Assembly: GCA_963677695.2 (NCBI GenBank)
Contig: CAXXUJ010000002.1
Coordinates: 124,001 to 188,000 of the forward strand
Source: SABI01 sp963677695
GTDB taxonomy: Bacteria > Spirochaetota > Spirochaetia > Sphaerochaetales > Sphaerochaetaceae
DNA: 64,000 nt
Reading direction: 5' to 3'
A program made the translations under genes and the position numbers. The stretch's first letter is position 1. Each line of letters opens with the position of its first letter. Positions 50,712 to 58,080 of this stretch are shown one piece after another. The notes under the pieces were generated by a model. The model had not been told where the DNA came from, searched no databases, and saw only the letters and a program-made list of their open reading frames with translations.

Positions 50712-50921
50712 ATGTCACAAATAAATAGGTATATTGGTTCTTTGGGTGTAAGCCCAGAGTGTAGGGGGTATGACGTTATAACTTCAATTCAGGTGGAAGG
50801 TGCGACACGGCTGAAAACCTTTGCTCTATTGGACGAGCATATCGTTTCGCAGAAGAAAAACCTTTACATAGAGAAAGAGGTGAAACCCAGGAACCACAGA
50901 TATGGTTGCTTTCCATACTGA
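50712..50921 (+). CDS. small hypothetical protein
   Basis: A 69-residue open frame (MSQINRYIGSLGVSPECRGYDVI). The segment RYIGSLGVSPECRGYDVITSI loosely recalls the C-terminal helix of Spo0A-like proteins (LGIPAHLKGYxYLR), but the match is short and may be chance. No Shine-Dalgarno is visible, although a TATAAA lies just before the ATG. A real gene is uncertain. Confidence 0.35.
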   Translation: MSQINRYIGSLGVSPECRGYDVITSIQVEGATRLKTFALLDEHIVSQKKNLYIEKEVKPRNHRYGCFPY

Positions 50922-51044
50922 CAAATGTATAATAAATTAAACAGATGTTTTTAATTAAAGGGTGGAATAATCCAGTATAAAGGGAAGAAGAGAGACAACT
51001 GAAGAAAGTTCTGATTAGATGAAATTGAAATTTAAGGAGGTTTT

Positions 51045-52172
51045 ATGATGGCATTTATAATTTTCGTTGTTATTCTTATTCCAGTTTCAATTATTTTATT
51101 TATATGGTGGCTAAACGATTTTTCATTTTTAACCCGAGCCGGTAAGATGAGGGAACTTAAGCGTAGAGAGAAGGAAGAACAAAGGAAGAGGGAAGCTCGT
51201 ATAAAGAAGGAGCGTGAATTTGATGAACCGATGAGGCTTTTGGAAGAGGAAAATTCAAAAATTAATAGCTATCTTAACGATTTGCAAAATATTGATAAGA
51301 GATTAAATAGTCATCCATCAGTAATTACAAATCCACCTTTGCCATTGGAACCAACTTACGAAAAGTATGAGGAGCAACGTGTAAATCAGTATTTTCAAAA
51401 TAATAGCGAGGGGGCTGCGGTAAAGAGTGGCTTTAAAAAGGAAGATTTGTTGGCGGAGGCAATAAAGCGGGATACCAAAGAATATCAACGAAAGCTGAAA
51501 ATCTATAAAGAACAAAAAGCTTTTTATGATACGTATCATCCTATTGATGTAGGTATTAAGCAAAAAGATATTAAGGTATTTCCTGACTTGATAAAATTAT
51601 TTAAACCGTTTCAAGATGTATTGCCATTTGAATTACCTGTATCGCTTGGGTTTGAAAAAATAAATGATATAGTTTCTTGTGAAGCTCATATCACAGTGCC
51701 TATAGAGATTAAAATTTGCCCGGATTATGAATATAGCACAAGGTGGGAAAACAACTCAAAGTATTACTACAATGGGATGGGAATGGAATATGATAAACAC
51801 GAATTTTCTGAGCTAGAAAAACGACAGTTTGAGATATCATTTTTTAAGAAAGCTGCTTTTAGAGTTTCTCGTGAACTTTCCACATATATGCCGATAGATG
51901 TTTATTATATTACATTCTACAAAGAGATTGTATCTTGGATAAGTGATGAAAAGGAAAAAATCCCAGTATTTACCGTTGAGATAGATAATAGCAAAATTTT
52001 GAAAATTCCTAATCTCGCTGATATTGATGATGAAAATGTTAGAGGACAAAAGAAACTAGACGAAGCCCTATGGATGATATATAAGGCAATGTTTTCTCTA
52101 GTTTTTATTTATGACTTGGATGAAACAAGTGGTGAATTTAGAGCAATAATCCCGAAAGGAATTTCATTCTGA
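51045..52172 (+). CDS. membrane-anchored coiled-coil protein of unknown function
   Basis: A 375-residue protein with one N-terminal helix (AFIIFVVILIPVSIILFIWWL), then a highly charged coiled coil (about residues 30-90, REKEEQRKREARIKKEREF), and a folded C-terminal region of about 230 residues without a recognised family (YEYSTRWENNSKYYYNGMGM). Such N-in anchor plus coiled-coil layout occurs in phage and element proteins that interact with the envelope. AAGGAGG precedes the start. It stands alone and ends at a terminator. Confidence 0.7.
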   Translation: MMAFIIFVVILIPVSIILFIWWLNDFSFLTRAGKMRELKRREKEEQRKREARIKKEREFDEPMRLLEEENSKINSYLNDLQNIDKRLNSHPSVITNPPLPLEPTYEKYEEQRVNQYFQNNSEGAAVKSGFKKEDLLAEAIKRDTKEYQRKLKIYKEQKAFYDTYHPIDVGIKQKDIKVFPDLIKLFKPFQDVLPFELPVSLGFEKINDIVSCEAHITVPIEIKICPDYEYSTRWENNSKYYYNGMGMEYDKHEFSELEKRQFEISFFKKAAFRVSRELSTYMPIDVYYITFYKEIVSWISDEKEKIPVFTVEIDNSKILKIPNLADIDDENVRGQKKLDEALWMIYKAMFSLVFIYDLDETSGEFRAIIPKGISF

Positions 52173-52290
52173 TTTTTAAGAGAGCAATAGAAAAAACGAA
52201 CGTATAAGTCATTGATTTTGGGTGGCGATTAGGGGTGATTGTTTTAGATGAAATGATTTAGAAAAATAGAGTATTGAAGGTTTTAATTAG

Positions 52291-52317
52291 GGCGGGGTAT
52301 TACCCCGCCAAATTTTT
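52291..52317 (+). terminator. Rho-independent terminator after the coiled-coil gene
   Basis: GGCGGGGT (52291-52298) pairs with ACCCCGCC (52302-52309), followed by AAATTTTT. It lies between the converging coiled-coil and resolvase genes. Confidence 0.85.
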
Positions 52318-52347
52318 CCTGTCAGGTGGTGATAAGGGAATACCTTT

Positions 52348-52899
52348 TTACTGTTTTGCCAGTTTGTAGAAGGAGGTTTTTGAAATACCCATTTCTCGGA
52401 AGGCATCGGTTGCTTTCATCTGTCCGCTCTGAACGAGAGCATACAGATTATCAAAGTTTTCGGGTTTAATCAGTTTAGGACGCCCCATATGCTTACCCCG
52501 TCTCTGTGCTGCATCAATGCCTTCTCTCTGCCTCTGGCGGGTGGTTTCTCGTTCTAATTCTGACAGAGCAGTGAAGATTGTTAAAACAAAACGTCCTTGT
52601 GGTGTGGTAGTATCTATGCTTTCCTTCAAAGATTTGAGCTGAACTCCTTTCTTTTGGAGTTTATCCACTGTTTTCAGCAAATCTTTCGTTGAACGTCCAA
52701 GGCGAGAAATTGACTCTACAACGAGAGTGTCCCCTTCTCTCACGTAGTCCATCATTTTAAGCAGTTCTGGACGGTTCTTGATAACCCCGGAAATTTCCTC
52801 TGAGAATATCTTAGAACAGCCAATGTTTTCCAATGCATCCATCTGTCTGTCTGTTTTCTGACTGTCTGATGAAACTCGTGCGTACCCGATTAGTGCCAT
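52348..52899 (-). CDS. serine recombinase (resolvase/invertase family)
   Basis: A 183-residue small serine recombinase. The nucleophile Ser lies in YARVSSDSQKTDRQ (about residue 10), followed by EEISGVIKNRPELLKMMDYVREGDTLVVESISRLGRSTKDLL with the catalytic arginines and TPQGRFVLTIFTALSELERE (helix E). A C-terminal HTH reads MKATDAFREMGISKTSFYKL. Upstream repeats (52923-53043) look like its res site. It could resolve dimers of the element or invert a segment; the inverted orientation of the outer repeats is compatible with either. Confidence 0.92.
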   Translation of the reverse strand: MALIGYARVSSDSQKTDRQMDALENIGCSKIFSEEISGVIKNRPELLKMMDYVREGDTLVVESISRLGRSTKDLLKTVDKLQKKGVQLKSLKESIDTTTPQGRFVLTIFTALSELERETTRQRQREGIDAAQRRGKHMGRPKLIKPENFDNLYALVQSGQMKATDAFREMGISKTSFYKLAKQ

Positions 52900-52922
52900 T
52901 TTTTGCCTCCCAAGGTTTCACC

Positions 52923-53043
52923 GTTCTTAAAGGTGCCTTACATCTTTAAGATACTATAAAACGTTCGCAAAGTCAATAATAAACCTTTACGAACTATGAA
53001 AAGATTGGGAAATTCGGGTGCGTAATGGTTCACCTTTAAGAAC
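52923..53043. repeat. res-like recombination site (repeated GTTCNTAAAGG half-sites)
   Basis: GTTCTTAAAGGTG at 52923-52935 is repeated as a perfect 13-bp inverted copy at 53031-53043. Inner half-sites GTTCGCAAAG (52963-52972) and AACCTTTACGAAC (52982-52994, minus orientation GTTCGTAAAGG) share the core. CTTTAAGAT (52944-52952) is a further weak match. The whole region lies directly upstream of the resolvase gene, between it and the lipoprotein gene. Confidence 0.6.
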
Positions 53044-53166
53044 CTATAATTTTGAAGAATTCCTTTATTTGCGTTTTCAGTTTTAGAAAAAAATGTATTA
53101 ATGATTGAAACCTATAAAATAAAGGATTATTATACAAAGGTTGATATTGAAATTGGAGGAGAAATT

Positions 53167-54108
53167 GTGCGAAAGATTATTTCAATTGTTTTATTAGCGT
53201 TATCGGTCTTGCTTTTAGTCATGGGTTGTTCTACTGAAACAGAACCAACATTAACCACCGAGGAGAGGATTTTATTACTTGATGAAATAACTTTCCCAAC
53301 TCTTGAAGGTTTATCTAAATCAAGAGGTGGAACCATTGGTTCTTCCGCAGAAGGAACTTTGTTTTATGATAATTTTGCGGATTTTAATAAGACAATAATA
53401 CCTCAATTTGCTAATAAGATTATTGAGGGGATAAAATCAGACATAGAGTTAGGTAAAAATATACACAACCCCAATTACAATGAATTTGAATTTACGTATG
53501 CTACTTATCCAGAAAACTACTTCTCCTTTTCATTCTCTTATATGCTTATAGAGGATGATGCTTCACCAAAATTTCTTCTTGTTTTTGATAGTGATCTAAA
53601 CCCCAGTTTCGTAGGGGTAAGGAGTGAAGTGGAATTTGATAACGACTTTACATCAGTTTCTTTCAAATTACAGGACCCTTCAACTTCAGAAGGTATTACC
53701 TTTCTCACCTATGATTACACATCTCATTCTGGAGCCGTTCATGTAAAAGATCAGGAGTATCAGGAAATTAGATATGATGAAAATAATAAAACCATATCAG
53801 CATTTCTTGGAGTATCCACCCAATACTTCGCGATGTATGCCACCCCAGATGGAATAGGGTATTATCAATCAGAAAATGAATATTCTTCTGAAGAAAGTGC
53901 TTATATTGATAGTAATGCCATATATGTTTCTGGCGATGATTTGGAAAATAAAGAAACTATTGATGCTCAACTGGAAATTTTGAAGTTAGAAATAGCGGAA
54001 CAGGAGTATTTAACCTACTTTGATACGGTAGATATTCCGACTTTTGATGATGATGAATTCAATACTCTTGCTGAAAATTTGGAACTCAATAATCCTTCTG
54101 ATACCTGA
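53167..54108 (+). CDS. predicted lipoprotein of unknown function
   Basis: The GTG at 53167 has GGAGG 7 nt upstream and gives a lipoprotein signal (VRKIISIVLLALSVLLLVMGCSTE) with lipobox VMGC; the frame is open 22 codons further without a signal. The mature part (about 290 residues) is acidic, rich in Asn, Ser and Thr and has repeated aromatic pairs (FSFSFSYMLIEDDASPK, YYQSENEYSSEESAY). No family is recognised. It is a single-gene unit with a terminator 28 bp after the stop. Exported lipoproteins on such elements may act in exclusion or surface change; this is speculation. Confidence 0.65.
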   Translation: MRKIISIVLLALSVLLLVMGCSTETEPTLTTEERILLLDEITFPTLEGLSKSRGGTIGSSAEGTLFYDNFADFNKTIIPQFANKIIEGIKSDIELGKNIHNPNYNEFEFTYATYPENYFSFSFSYMLIEDDASPKFLLVFDSDLNPSFVGVRSEVEFDNDFTSVSFKLQDPSTSEGITFLTYDYTSHSGAVHVKDQEYQEIRYDENNKTISAFLGVSTQYFAMYATPDGIGYYQSENEYSSEESAYIDSNAIYVSGDDLENKETIDAQLEILKLEIAEQEYLTYFDTVDIPTFDDDEFNTLAENLELNNPSDT

Positions 54109-54136
54109 TAAAAGGATATAGTAGATTAATGAAATA

Positions 54137-54158
54137 GCGGGCTTACTGCCCGCTTTTT
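54137..54158 (+). terminator. Rho-independent terminator of the lipoprotein gene
   Basis: GCGGGC (54137-54142), loop TTACT, GCCCGC (54148-54153), then TTTTT. Confidence 0.9.
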
Positions 54159-54159
54159 C

Positions 54160-54401
54160 ATTGCTCGTCAACAGAAAAACTTGATTTTCATAACATATAT
54201 ATATCAGGATGAGACTTCATTATTTTCTATTCGCGGGAAAGATATTTATGAAGGATTGATACTCCTTTGATTGTTTGTGGGAATGGGTTGGGGAATTCAG
54301 AATTATATCATAATAAACGCCTTCTATAACGATGTTTACCCAACCATCGTTAAGCAAACATATCAAGAGCCAGGAGTGTAAAAACTTCTGGCTCATTTTT
54401 T
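54160..54401 (+). promoter_or_regulatory. leader region with inverted repeats and terminator ahead of the replication-like gene
   Basis: This 240-bp stretch has no gene. It holds TAACGATG/CATCGTTA (54327-54334 and 54345-54352), GGTTGGG/CCCAACC pairing (about 54285 and 54338) and a terminator GAGCCAGGAG/CTTCTGGCTC with T6 (54367-54401). The terminator lies 22 bp before the start codon, an arrangement of transcription attenuation or of a counter-transcript/leader copy-number control. No counter-transcript promoter was identified. Confidence 0.45.
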
Positions 54402-54422
54402 CAGCAAATAGAAGGGGAATAT

Positions 54423-55517
54423 ATGGGTAAACATTTTAAGAATTCATTGAAGGGAGGATTTTATCAAATTTCAAATGCTCTTTGGTTATACAGGAAAGAA
54501 CTTGGGTTGTCATTGGAGGATATAGCGATAATTAATTGTATCGCCTTTCATTCAAAGGGATGGGCAATTAATTTTACGGAAGAATTGTCCGATATGTCAG
54601 AAAGCACGAGGAACAGGAAATTGAAAAGTTTGAAGGACAAAGGATATTTAACCACAGAACGCAAGGTGTATAAAAATGGTGATGACTTTGCCTGTGTTGG
54701 AGTTGTGTGCGATATCAGCGCTCTTGAAGAGAAGTTAGAAGAACTCTCAGGAATTCACCAAAACACAGAACAGTCAAATATGACTGAAAAAGTGGAGAAT
54801 TCAGTCAAATATGACAGGATAAACAATACTAACAAAAACAATACTAACTCTGAGGAAGTAAATATTTTTATTTATTCACTCAAAGAGAGAGGATTAGATG
54901 TTCCTAGAAATATCGGAGAACATCTAATCACTTCCTTATCAGACAGAGAAAAGCAATATTTTCAATTTGCTGGGAAATATATTGAACACGAGATTGAATA
55001 TGGAGAATGGGAGAATAATGGAAAACCTCTTTACAATTCTCTTCACACTCTTCTCAACCCCAGAAGGAAAAGCCATTTTCTCAAATTTGGAGAAGAACAA
55101 CTATGGAAGAAAGAGGAAGAAGAGGAGCAGGAAAGAAAAAATCAAGAAATGGTTGTCAGAGCAAAAGAACAACTCGGCAACCTGAATATTCTCTTTGACA
55201 AGGCATATATTCCGCTAACTGATTTTCAGAGCGTGTTATTGAAACAAAAGGGTGTTCGCAATTATTACAGGAGCGATGAAGAGTATTACATTGAAATGAT
55301 AAATTCACTTCCTTCAATAACTGTTGATTTAAGAGCAGCGAAACTTCTTTGCGCAATATTTCAAACTCTGTTTAGAGATGAAACATTGAATGGACAATAT
55401 CGTCGGCTCTTATATCACATGGGTAGCGCTATCACGTATGGAAAAGATTTCAACTTTGAAGAATACATAATTAAAAATTTGAGTATTGAAATTCCTTTTT
55501 TCAAGGAAAAGGTGTGA
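54423..55517 (+). CDS. replication-initiator-like wHTH protein
   Basis: A 364-residue protein. The N-terminal 100 residues form a winged helix typical of plasmid/phage replication proteins (FYQISNALWLYRKELGLSLEDIAIINCIAFHSKGW..FTEELSDMSESTRNRKLKSLKDKGYLTTERKVY). A DnaD-like helical region and a Lys/Glu-rich stretch (about 215-245) follow. AAGGGG precedes the ATG. It comes directly after a terminator-ending leader, so its level may be controlled. The match to rep proteins is by pattern, not by a named family; a regulator is the alternative. Confidence 0.6.
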   Translation: MGKHFKNSLKGGFYQISNALWLYRKELGLSLEDIAIINCIAFHSKGWAINFTEELSDMSESTRNRKLKSLKDKGYLTTERKVYKNGDDFACVGVVCDISALEEKLEELSGIHQNTEQSNMTEKVENSVKYDRINNTNKNNTNSEEVNIFIYSLKERGLDVPRNIGEHLITSLSDREKQYFQFAGKYIEHEIEYGEWENNGKPLYNSLHTLLNPRRKSHFLKFGEEQLWKKEEEEEQERKNQEMVVRAKEQLGNLNILFDKAYIPLTDFQSVLLKQKGVRNYYRSDEEYYIEMINSLPSITVDLRAAKLLCAIFQTLFRDETLNGQYRRLLYHMGSAITYGKDFNFEEYIIKNLSIEIPFFKEKV

Positions 55518-55627
55518 TTGTCCATCTAAACGCTCAAAATGGAACGCAGAACAAACTTTATACAAAAATAGGAAAGAAGGACATTCATAATAGTAAAAGG
55601 GCATATGAGGGCGCAGGGAAGCGCTAA
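55514..55627 (+). CDS. possible 37-residue peptide coupled to the rep-like gene
   Basis: A GTG-started frame overlaps the rep-like stop by 4 bp (GTGA) and has AAGGA a few bases upstream. The peptide (MIVHLNAQNGTQNKLYTKIG...) is basic and matches nothing known. It is included because overlapping starts usually mark real genes; chance is possible. Confidence 0.3.
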   Translation: MIVHLNAQNGTQNKLYTKIGKKDIHNSKRAYEGAGKR

Positions 55628-55671
55628 TAAGACGGGGGTGAAGGAATTGACCCCGTAAAAAAGGAGAAAAA

Positions 55672-56034
55672 ATGACAATTGAAATTATAACAAGAAACCC
55701 TGATACAGGGTTAAAACGGACTGTGAAGACAATTACAGACAATAGGGTAGTAGAACACTATCTTGCGAATGAAAAAGGGATGCTGGAACACGGGACAGGC
55801 AAACAGTTGAAGAGGAAGGATGTATACACTCTCGCTGGATTAGCGGCTATCTATCTCCATAATTACAGGGAGCCGACAGCAAAGGGTCGCACAGGCATAA
55901 CGGATACGAATAAACAGCACTACATTGAGGAGATGAGGACAACGAAAACTCACGCTCAAGGCGCTCTTGGTTTAGCGTCCTATATGCTCTTGCTCTTTCA
56001 AGGTTCAACACAGGTGGCAGTAAGAGTGAAATGA
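55672..56034 (+). CDS. hypothetical protein at the right end of the element
   Basis: A 120-residue protein (MTIEIITRNPDTGLKRTVKTITDNRVVEHYL). AAGGAG precedes the ATG. The ending GALGLASYMLLLFQGSTQVAVRVK includes a hydrophobic stretch that could be one membrane segment. No family is recognised. It lies within 160 bp of the right attachment site. Confidence 0.5.
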   Translation: MTIEIITRNPDTGLKRTVKTITDNRVVEHYLANEKGMLEHGTGKQLKRKDVYTLAGLAAIYLHNYREPTAKGRTGITDTNKQHYIEEMRTTKTHAQGALGLASYMLLLFQGSTQVAVRVK

Positions 56035-56074
56035 GGCGAAAAAACAATTGGAAGCAACAGCTTTAAAATAGTCA

Positions 56075-56097
56075 ATTGACTACAAATTGACTACAAA
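56075..56097 (+). repeat. right-end arm-type repeats (ATTGACTACAA x2)
   Basis: ATTGACTACAA at 56075-56085 and 56087-56097, about 95 bp before the attachment core. Matches the TTGATTACA/TTGACTACA repeats at the left end. The sequence from 56035 to 56190 is otherwise AT-rich and gene-free. Confidence 0.55.
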
Positions 56098-56190
56098 ATA
56101 ATCAAAATAATCTTATAAATTTTATTTATAAAGGTATATAAATATTTATTGTAGAAAGTATTAGGTATACCTGTAAATAACAGACACCCT

Positions 56191-56233
56191 CCTTCTAAGC
56201 TGTGGGTCTCAGGTTCGAATCCTGATTGGCGTA
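56191..56233 (+). repeat. attachment site, right (displaced 3' half of tRNA-Arg)
   Basis: The 18-bp core (56191-56208) is followed by TCAGGTTCGAATCCTGA (56209-56225) and TTGGCGTA (56226-56233): an intact T arm and acceptor strand. The T stem TCAGG/CCTGA differs from AGAGG/CCTCT of the live tRNA gene at paired positions, so this is a genuine tRNA 3' half, presumably the original host one. Confidence 0.85.
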
Positions 56234-56317
56234 AATTAAGTCCATTCTGTATAAAGTTTTATAGACTTTGTAGGGAGTGGACTTTTTCTATGTTATTGTA
56301 GCATATGTTCCTTATGC

Positions 56318-56698
56318 TTAGGGGTGAAGAATCTTCTCAATTGTTGATGTTACAGTTTCTGCAACATGGATAGCTTGCTTGGCATCTTCCTTCCCCAATA
56401 TAGTGGCGGATGGATATCGAACAATAACTGCATAATCATTTAAAGGAAGAATCAATTTTAGGAGACTGTTCAGTTCCTCAATATCACAAAGGGAAACCAA
56501 TTCATTCAAGTCATGAATCTTCGGAGGCCTGATTTCCTTCATTATCAGAACAGCTTTGAGTGATTTTTCCACTGATTGCTGACAATGATAGCAGATGATC
56601 TCAAAGGGGTCAGGTTTCATACGAGTCAGGTATTTTGCCGATTCAAGATCCATTCGGCTGTACTCCATCCATTCTCGGATCAGATCTTCTTTCGTCAT
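56318..56698 (-). CDS. HEPN-domain protein (toxin-like partner of MNT)
   Basis: A 126-residue all-helical HEPN protein: EWMEYSRMDLESAKYLTRM, EIICYHCQQSVEKSLKAVLIMKEIRPPKIHDLNELVSLC. In HepT-type toxins an RX4-6H(xY) ribonuclease motif occurs near the C-terminus; here the corresponding place reads AVIVRYPSATIL with no following His, so ribonuclease activity is doubtful and the protein belongs to the KH/DL branch (KIHDLNEL). It overlaps the MNT gene by 4 bp, forming the usual HEPN-MNT pair. Confidence 0.88.
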   Translation of the reverse strand: MTKEDLIREWMEYSRMDLESAKYLTRMKPDPFEIICYHCQQSVEKSLKAVLIMKEIRPPKIHDLNELVSLCDIEELNSLLKLILPLNDYAVIVRYPSATILGKEDAKQAIHVAETVTSTIEKILHP

Positions 56699-56997
56699 AA
56701 TTCTTTAGCGTATTCCACTATCTCAGATTCCATCGTGAGAGGAAAACCGGCTCGATCGTTAAAAGCCTCACTGTCATACACCAGAATGTCGAGAGGTTTT
56801 CTCAGAATAGGATATATCTCTTCCCTGATGTCTCTACTTATCTCAATCAGCCGTTTTTGGGGATTTTTCAGGATGATACATAAATCTATATCACTGTCTT
56901 CAGAAGCCGTTCCTCTCGCTTGAGAACCAAACAAAAGAATCCTTGCATCATGATAATGTGATCTGATTGCTATAGCTGCTTCTTCTAATGGATACAT
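56695..56997 (-). CDS. minimal nucleotidyltransferase (MNT), antitoxin-like
   Basis: From MYPLEEAAIAIRSH with GAGG 7 nt upstream (the frame is open 5 codons further) the protein has about 100 residues. The nucleotidyltransferase motif GS-x10-DxD is intact: GSQARGTASEDSDIDL. LVYDSEAF follows with another acidic position. MNT proteins neutralise or modify their HEPN partner (AMPylation is known for MntA). A palindrome (GTATCGCGATAC) just upstream may be the operator. A truncated homologue lies at 57243-57419. Confidence 0.88.
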   Translation of the reverse strand: MYPLEEAAIAIRSHYHDARILLFGSQARGTASEDSDIDLCIILKNPQKRLIEISRDIREEIYPILRKPLDILVYDSEAFNDRAGFPLTMESEIVEYAKEL

Positions 56998-57015
56998 ATA
57001 TACCTCAAACATATA

Positions 57016-57027
57016 GTATCGCGATAC
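57016..57027. promoter_or_regulatory. palindrome upstream of the MNT-HEPN operon
   Basis: GTATCGCGATAC is a perfect 12-bp palindrome 18 bp before the MNT start codon, a likely operator for autoregulation. Confidence 0.45.
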
Positions 57028-57132
57028 CTATTGAGAATCAACTGAATGTCAGTGAATTCTGTTGGATACCTCCAGATGAATACATTCCAGCCCATCTGTA
57101 TTCACGTGTCTATTCTTAGATTGTTTGTCCAC

Positions 57133-57152
57133 TGGATACAATCTGGATACAA
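57133..57152 (+). repeat. second set of arm-like repeats (TGGATACAA x2)
   Basis: TGGATACAA at 57133-57141 and 57144-57152, 11 bp apart, about 75 bp before the third attachment-core copy. The motif differs from the arm repeats of the intact element, which suggests an older element with another integrase. Confidence 0.4.
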
Positions 57153-57224
57153 AATTGCTTAATATATAAGATTTGGGAAATTGTATCTCTTTATAATTAA
57201 ATAATATGGGAAAATGATCAGCTT

Positions 57225-57258
57225 CCTTCTAAGCTGTGGGTCTCAGGTTCGAATCCTG
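57225..57258 (+). repeat. third attachment-core copy with tRNA-Arg T arm, joined to a truncated MNT gene
   Basis: CCTTCTAAGCTGTGGGTC (57225-57242) and TCAGGTTCGAATCCTG (57243-57258) match the copy at 56191-56224, then the sequence changes to CTTGTCTC, which belongs to the MNT fragment and not to a tRNA acceptor. It marks an old or secondary recombination junction. Confidence 0.75.
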
Positions 57259-57419
57259 CTTGTCTCTATCAGTCGCTGCTGAGGATGGGGTAGGATGATA
57301 CATAGATCTATATCACTTTTATCAGAGGCCATTCCTCTTACCCAGGAACCGAACAGAAGTATCCTTGCATCACTATAATGAGATCTGATTGCTATGGCGG
57401 CCTCTTCCAATAGACTCAT
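57243..57419 (-). pseudogene. truncated minimal nucleotidyltransferase, N-terminal fragment
   Basis: The start and ribosome site (GAGGTTTATATG) and first about 53 codons are close to the intact MNT gene (MSLLEEAAIAIRSHYSDARILLFGS.VRG.ASDKSDIDLCIIL). After QQRLIETSR the frame runs into the tRNA-like sequence and stops at TGA. GS-x10-DxD is still present. The rest of the gene and any HEPN partner are missing, so it is a remnant cut at the att junction. Confidence 0.8.
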
Positions 57420-57528
57420 ATAAACCTCACTCCAATCGTAACCCTGACTGCTCTATCAAACAACTCTCTCATCACCTTTATTTTGTGCCATGATTGACTC
57501 CTATTGACCAATCTTCAAGGATCGAGAC

Positions 57529-58038
57529 ATGACTATTACACTCTGCGGACCTGATCATGCACCCCTCATTGCTGCAATCGGTCGGGAAACCTATAAGGAC
57601 ACGTATCAGCACCTGACTTCTCATGAGGTAATGGTATCCTATCTTGAAGATTCCTTCAGCGTTGATGGCATCAGGAACGGTCTTGCAGATCCTGAATCTC
57701 TCACCTTCCTCATTACTGAGGAAGGGAACTCTGCAGCCTTTTTAAAGATTAACTTTGCGCCCTCTCAGACTGATTTCAATCTGGAGGATTCTATGGAGCT
57801 CCAGAGAATCTATGTTCGAAACGAGTATAAGAAGCGCGGGTACGGGAAGATACTCATAGAGAAGGCAGTCAGTGAAGCAAGAAAGAGGGCATGCAGCTCC
57901 ATCTGGCTCAGTGTCTGGCAGAAGAATCTAGAGGCGATACAATTCTATGAGAAGATGGGTTTCTCTGTTTCAGGAACGAGAGTTTTTGTGATGGCAGGTG
58001 AAGAGCAGCTCGATTATGTTCTTACGAAGGAGCAATAG
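57529..58038 (+). CDS. GNAT-family N-acetyltransferase
   Basis: A 169-residue acetyltransferase: ESLTFLITEEGNSAAFLKIN, ELQRIYVRNEYKKRGYGKILIEKAVSEARKRACSSIWLSVWQKNLEAIQFYEKMGFSVSGTR. The acetyl-CoA loop RKRGYGK-type (KKRGYGKIL) and the C-terminal NLEAIQFYEKMGF are clear. It resembles RimI/YhbS-type or spermine/protein acetylating members; the acceptor is unknown. AAGGA precedes the ATG. It lies between the att remnant and the IS, with normal host-like base use. Confidence 0.88.
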   Translation: MTITLCGPDHAPLIAAIGRETYKDTYQHLTSHEVMVSYLEDSFSVDGIRNGLADPESLTFLITEEGNSAAFLKINFAPSQTDFNLEDSMELQRIYVRNEYKKRGYGKILIEKAVSEARKRACSSIWLSVWQKNLEAIQFYEKMGFSVSGTRVFVMAGEEQLDYVLTKEQ

Positions 58039-58080
58039 AACAATCTCCTTCCTCTTTCAGCAATAAACCGCATAACTCAT

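Larger units (their letters stand above)
47864..56208 (+). mobile_element. tRNA-Arg-integrated element with tyrosine recombinase
   Basis: Bounded by the 18-bp direct repeat CCTTCTAAGCTGTGGGTC at 47864-47881 and 56191-56208. The interior of about 8.3 kb is visibly AT-richer than both flanks. It encodes an integrase next to the left end, small proteins, a resolvase, a lipoprotein and a replication-like wHTH protein. There are no phage structural, conjugation or relaxase genes that I recognise, so it is best called an integrative element or satellite of unknown transfer mode. Confidence 0.85.

Noticed and set aside
47864..56208. Prophage
   Set aside because: No capsid, portal, terminase, tail or lysis gene is recognisable; the element is too short and gene content fits an integrative or satellite element better.
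56191..56233. A second tRNA-Arg gene
   Set aside because: Only the 3' half from the anticodon loop is present; no D arm or 5' acceptor strand precedes it.
47751..57258. CRISPR array suggested by repeated short motifs in the AT-rich region
   Set aside because: The repeats are attachment cores, integrase arm sites and resolvase half-sites; there is no regular repeat-spacer pattern and no cas gene.
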